Positions 5,325 to 6,472 of a stretch of DNA of 6,472 bases are shown here, piece by piece (positions within the stretch are counted from its first letter, which is position 1; the number at the start of each line of letters is the position of its first letter). Position numbers and translations under genes: made by a program. Under the pieces are notes generated by a model that did not search any database, was not told the DNA's origin, and worked only from the letters and a program-made list of their open reading frames with translations. Location of the stretch: positions 1-6,472 of the forward strand of contig JAISTU010000043.1 of the NCBI GenBank assembly GCA_031272415.1, given 5' to 3'. Origin of the DNA: Bacteroidales bacterium (GTDB taxonomy: Bacteria; Bacteroidota; Bacteroidia; Bacteroidales; WCHB1-69).

Positions 5325-6472
5325 ATGCACAAATATTTTAACGTAGCAGGTCCTTGCAGAGAGGACGAACATTATATGATAGATGCAACAGAGCGGTTGC
5401 ACTATGAGTTGGAAAATCTTATTGAAAAGAATCAGTATTTTGCAGTTTCGGCATCCTCAAACTCTGGGAAAACTACTTTTGCGACAACATTGGTTAATAA
5501 AATCAATAATCAAGGAGATTTAGAGGCAGTATATTATTCTTTTAAAGATATTTCTACCGAAGAAAAGGCTATTGAAGACCTTTTTGATTCTATACAAAAT
5601 GATAATAACGTAGAGAAAATGGTAGTTATATTTGATGATATAAATTGCCTGAATGATAATGCATTGCTATTGTTTTTAAGAATAATAAGAAACGGCTATA
5701 TCCAAAGGTCTTTTGCTCCTTTTCCTTCATCAATAATACTGATTGGAAACCAAAGTAATATATCTCTAAAATTTAGAATTCGTTCATATTTATTGAGACT
5801 TGACAGCACAAGTCCATTTGATTTAATACACCAATTAGAATTGCGAAACTTCACCAAAGAAGAGGTGTATTTACTTTATAATCAGCATACTATGGCAACA
5901 GGACAAGTTTTTGAAAAGTCAGCAGTAGAACTTGTTTTTGAGCAAACACAAGGGCAACCTTGGTTAGTCAATGCCATCGCAAGGGAAGTGGTTGAAAAGC
6001 AATTGAAGAAAGATTTTTCTATTACAATTACCCCACAAATGATTGAAACTGCGATAAATACAATTATATTAAGGCGAGATGTGCATATTGACCAACTTTT
6101 AGATAAACTCAAAGATGAAAGGGTGAAGAAAATTGTTGAACCGATGATTTTGGGGGAAAGTGGAAACATTGAAAGAATGTCGGATGATTTTAATTATGTG
6201 CTTGATTTAGGGCTGATTAAAGTTGAAAAAAACGGTATTATGCCCGCCAATCCCATTTATGCAGAAGTGATTATCAGGACGCTTTCGTATGATTCCCAAG
6301 AAGATTTAGCCGAAAGTAAGCCTCTGTACCAAATGCCACGATATTTTCAAAATGATAGAATTGATATGGAACTGTTATTGACTGATTTTCAGCAGTTTTG
6401 GCGAGAAAATTCTGCCGTTTGGGAAGAGCGTTATCAATACAAAGAGGCAGCCCCACACCTGATTTTGCAGGC
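5325..6472 (+). CDS. P-loop (AAA/STAND-like) ATPase, 3' end beyond the window; probable C-terminal PD-(D/E)XK-like domain outside
   Basis: The window holds the first 382 codons, still open at its edge. The ATG at 5325 is preceded by an in-frame TAA at 5316-5318. The family N-terminus YFNVAGPCREDEHYM starts at residue 4, which supports this start. The Walker A motif is A43-SSNS-G48-K49-T50. Walker B is VVIFDD, with D104 and D105. A probable sensor-1 strand, IILIGNQ, lies at 137-143. The SPFDL at 163-167, FTKEEV at 176-181 and QGQPWLVNAIA at 209-219 are typical of these ATPases, as is RRDVHIDQLLDKL at 250-262. Residues about 265-320 look like a winged-helix segment (DDFNYVLDLGLI, ANPIYAEVI). 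The last residues, YKEAAPHLILQ, match the point where relatives continue into a PD-(D/E)XK nuclease-like domain; that extension is inferred from family knowledge. The cellular role is unknown; defence or mobile-element functions are often suspected. Its first half is markedly AT-rich. Confidence 0.88.
   Translation, partial: MHKYFNVAGPCREDEHYMIDATERLHYELENLIEKNQYFAVSASSNSGKTTFATTLVNKINNQGDLEAVYYSFKDISTEEKAIEDLFDSIQNDNNVEKMVVIFDDINCLNDNALLLFLRIIRNGYIQRSFAPFPSSIILIGNQSNISLKFRIRSYLLRLDSTSPFDLIHQLELRNFTKEEVYLLYNQHTMATGQVFEKSAVELVFEQTQGQPWLVNAIAREVVEKQLKKDFSITITPQMIETAINTIILRRDVHIDQLLDKLKDERVKKIVEPMILGESGNIERMSDDFNYVLDLGLIKVEKNGIMPANPIYAEVIIRTLSYDSQEDLAESKPLYQMPRYFQNDRIDMELLLTDFQQFWRENSAVWEERYQYKEAAPHLILQ

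Noticed and set aside
5882..6169. Minus-strand open frame of 95 codons
   Set aside because: It is antisense to the well-conserved part of the ATPase (QGQPWLVNAIA to the winged-helix segment), and its Ser/Phe-rich translation is what reversed coding sequence gives. It has no promoter or family signature.

Overview
The window looks like a chromosomal stretch from a member of the Bacteroidota. The evidence is a very long surface protein built of PKD/Ig-like units that ends in a type B sorting domain of the type IX secretion system (T9SS), a promoter with the phylum-type -7 element (TAnnTTTG, here TATCTTTG), AT-rich spacers, and start codons preceded by A-rich sequence rather than Shine-Dalgarno sites. 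The genus cannot be named from the sequence.

Layout. Positions 1-93 hold the last 30 codons of an unidentified plus-strand gene, followed by a strong intrinsic terminator (124-160). The spacer 94-279 separates it from the convergent minus-strand gene. It also contains a stretch exactly complementary to the terminator loop, half of a possible palindromic repeat, and a short direct repeat. Positions 280-5118 (minus strand) encode a 1612-residue secreted adhesin-like protein: a signal peptide, sixteen units of about 80-110 residues, and a C-terminal T9SS type B domain. Positions 5119-5324 are an AT-rich divergent spacer carrying the adhesin promoter. From 5325 to the window end (plus strand) lies the first 382 codons of a P-loop ATPase of a family abundant in Bacteroidota, whose full-length members usually end in a PD-(D/E)XK nuclease-like domain; that end is outside the window.

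The three genes do not form an operon: the first two converge and the last two diverge. Nothing in the sequence ties the ATPase functionally to the adhesin. The adhesin depends on T9SS machinery encoded elsewhere. No CRISPR array, RNA gene or complete mobile element was found. The least routine observations are a terminator whose loop is perfectly complementary to a nearby upstream segment, and the adhesin's cysteine pattern, in which only the first and last units lack a complete cysteine pair.
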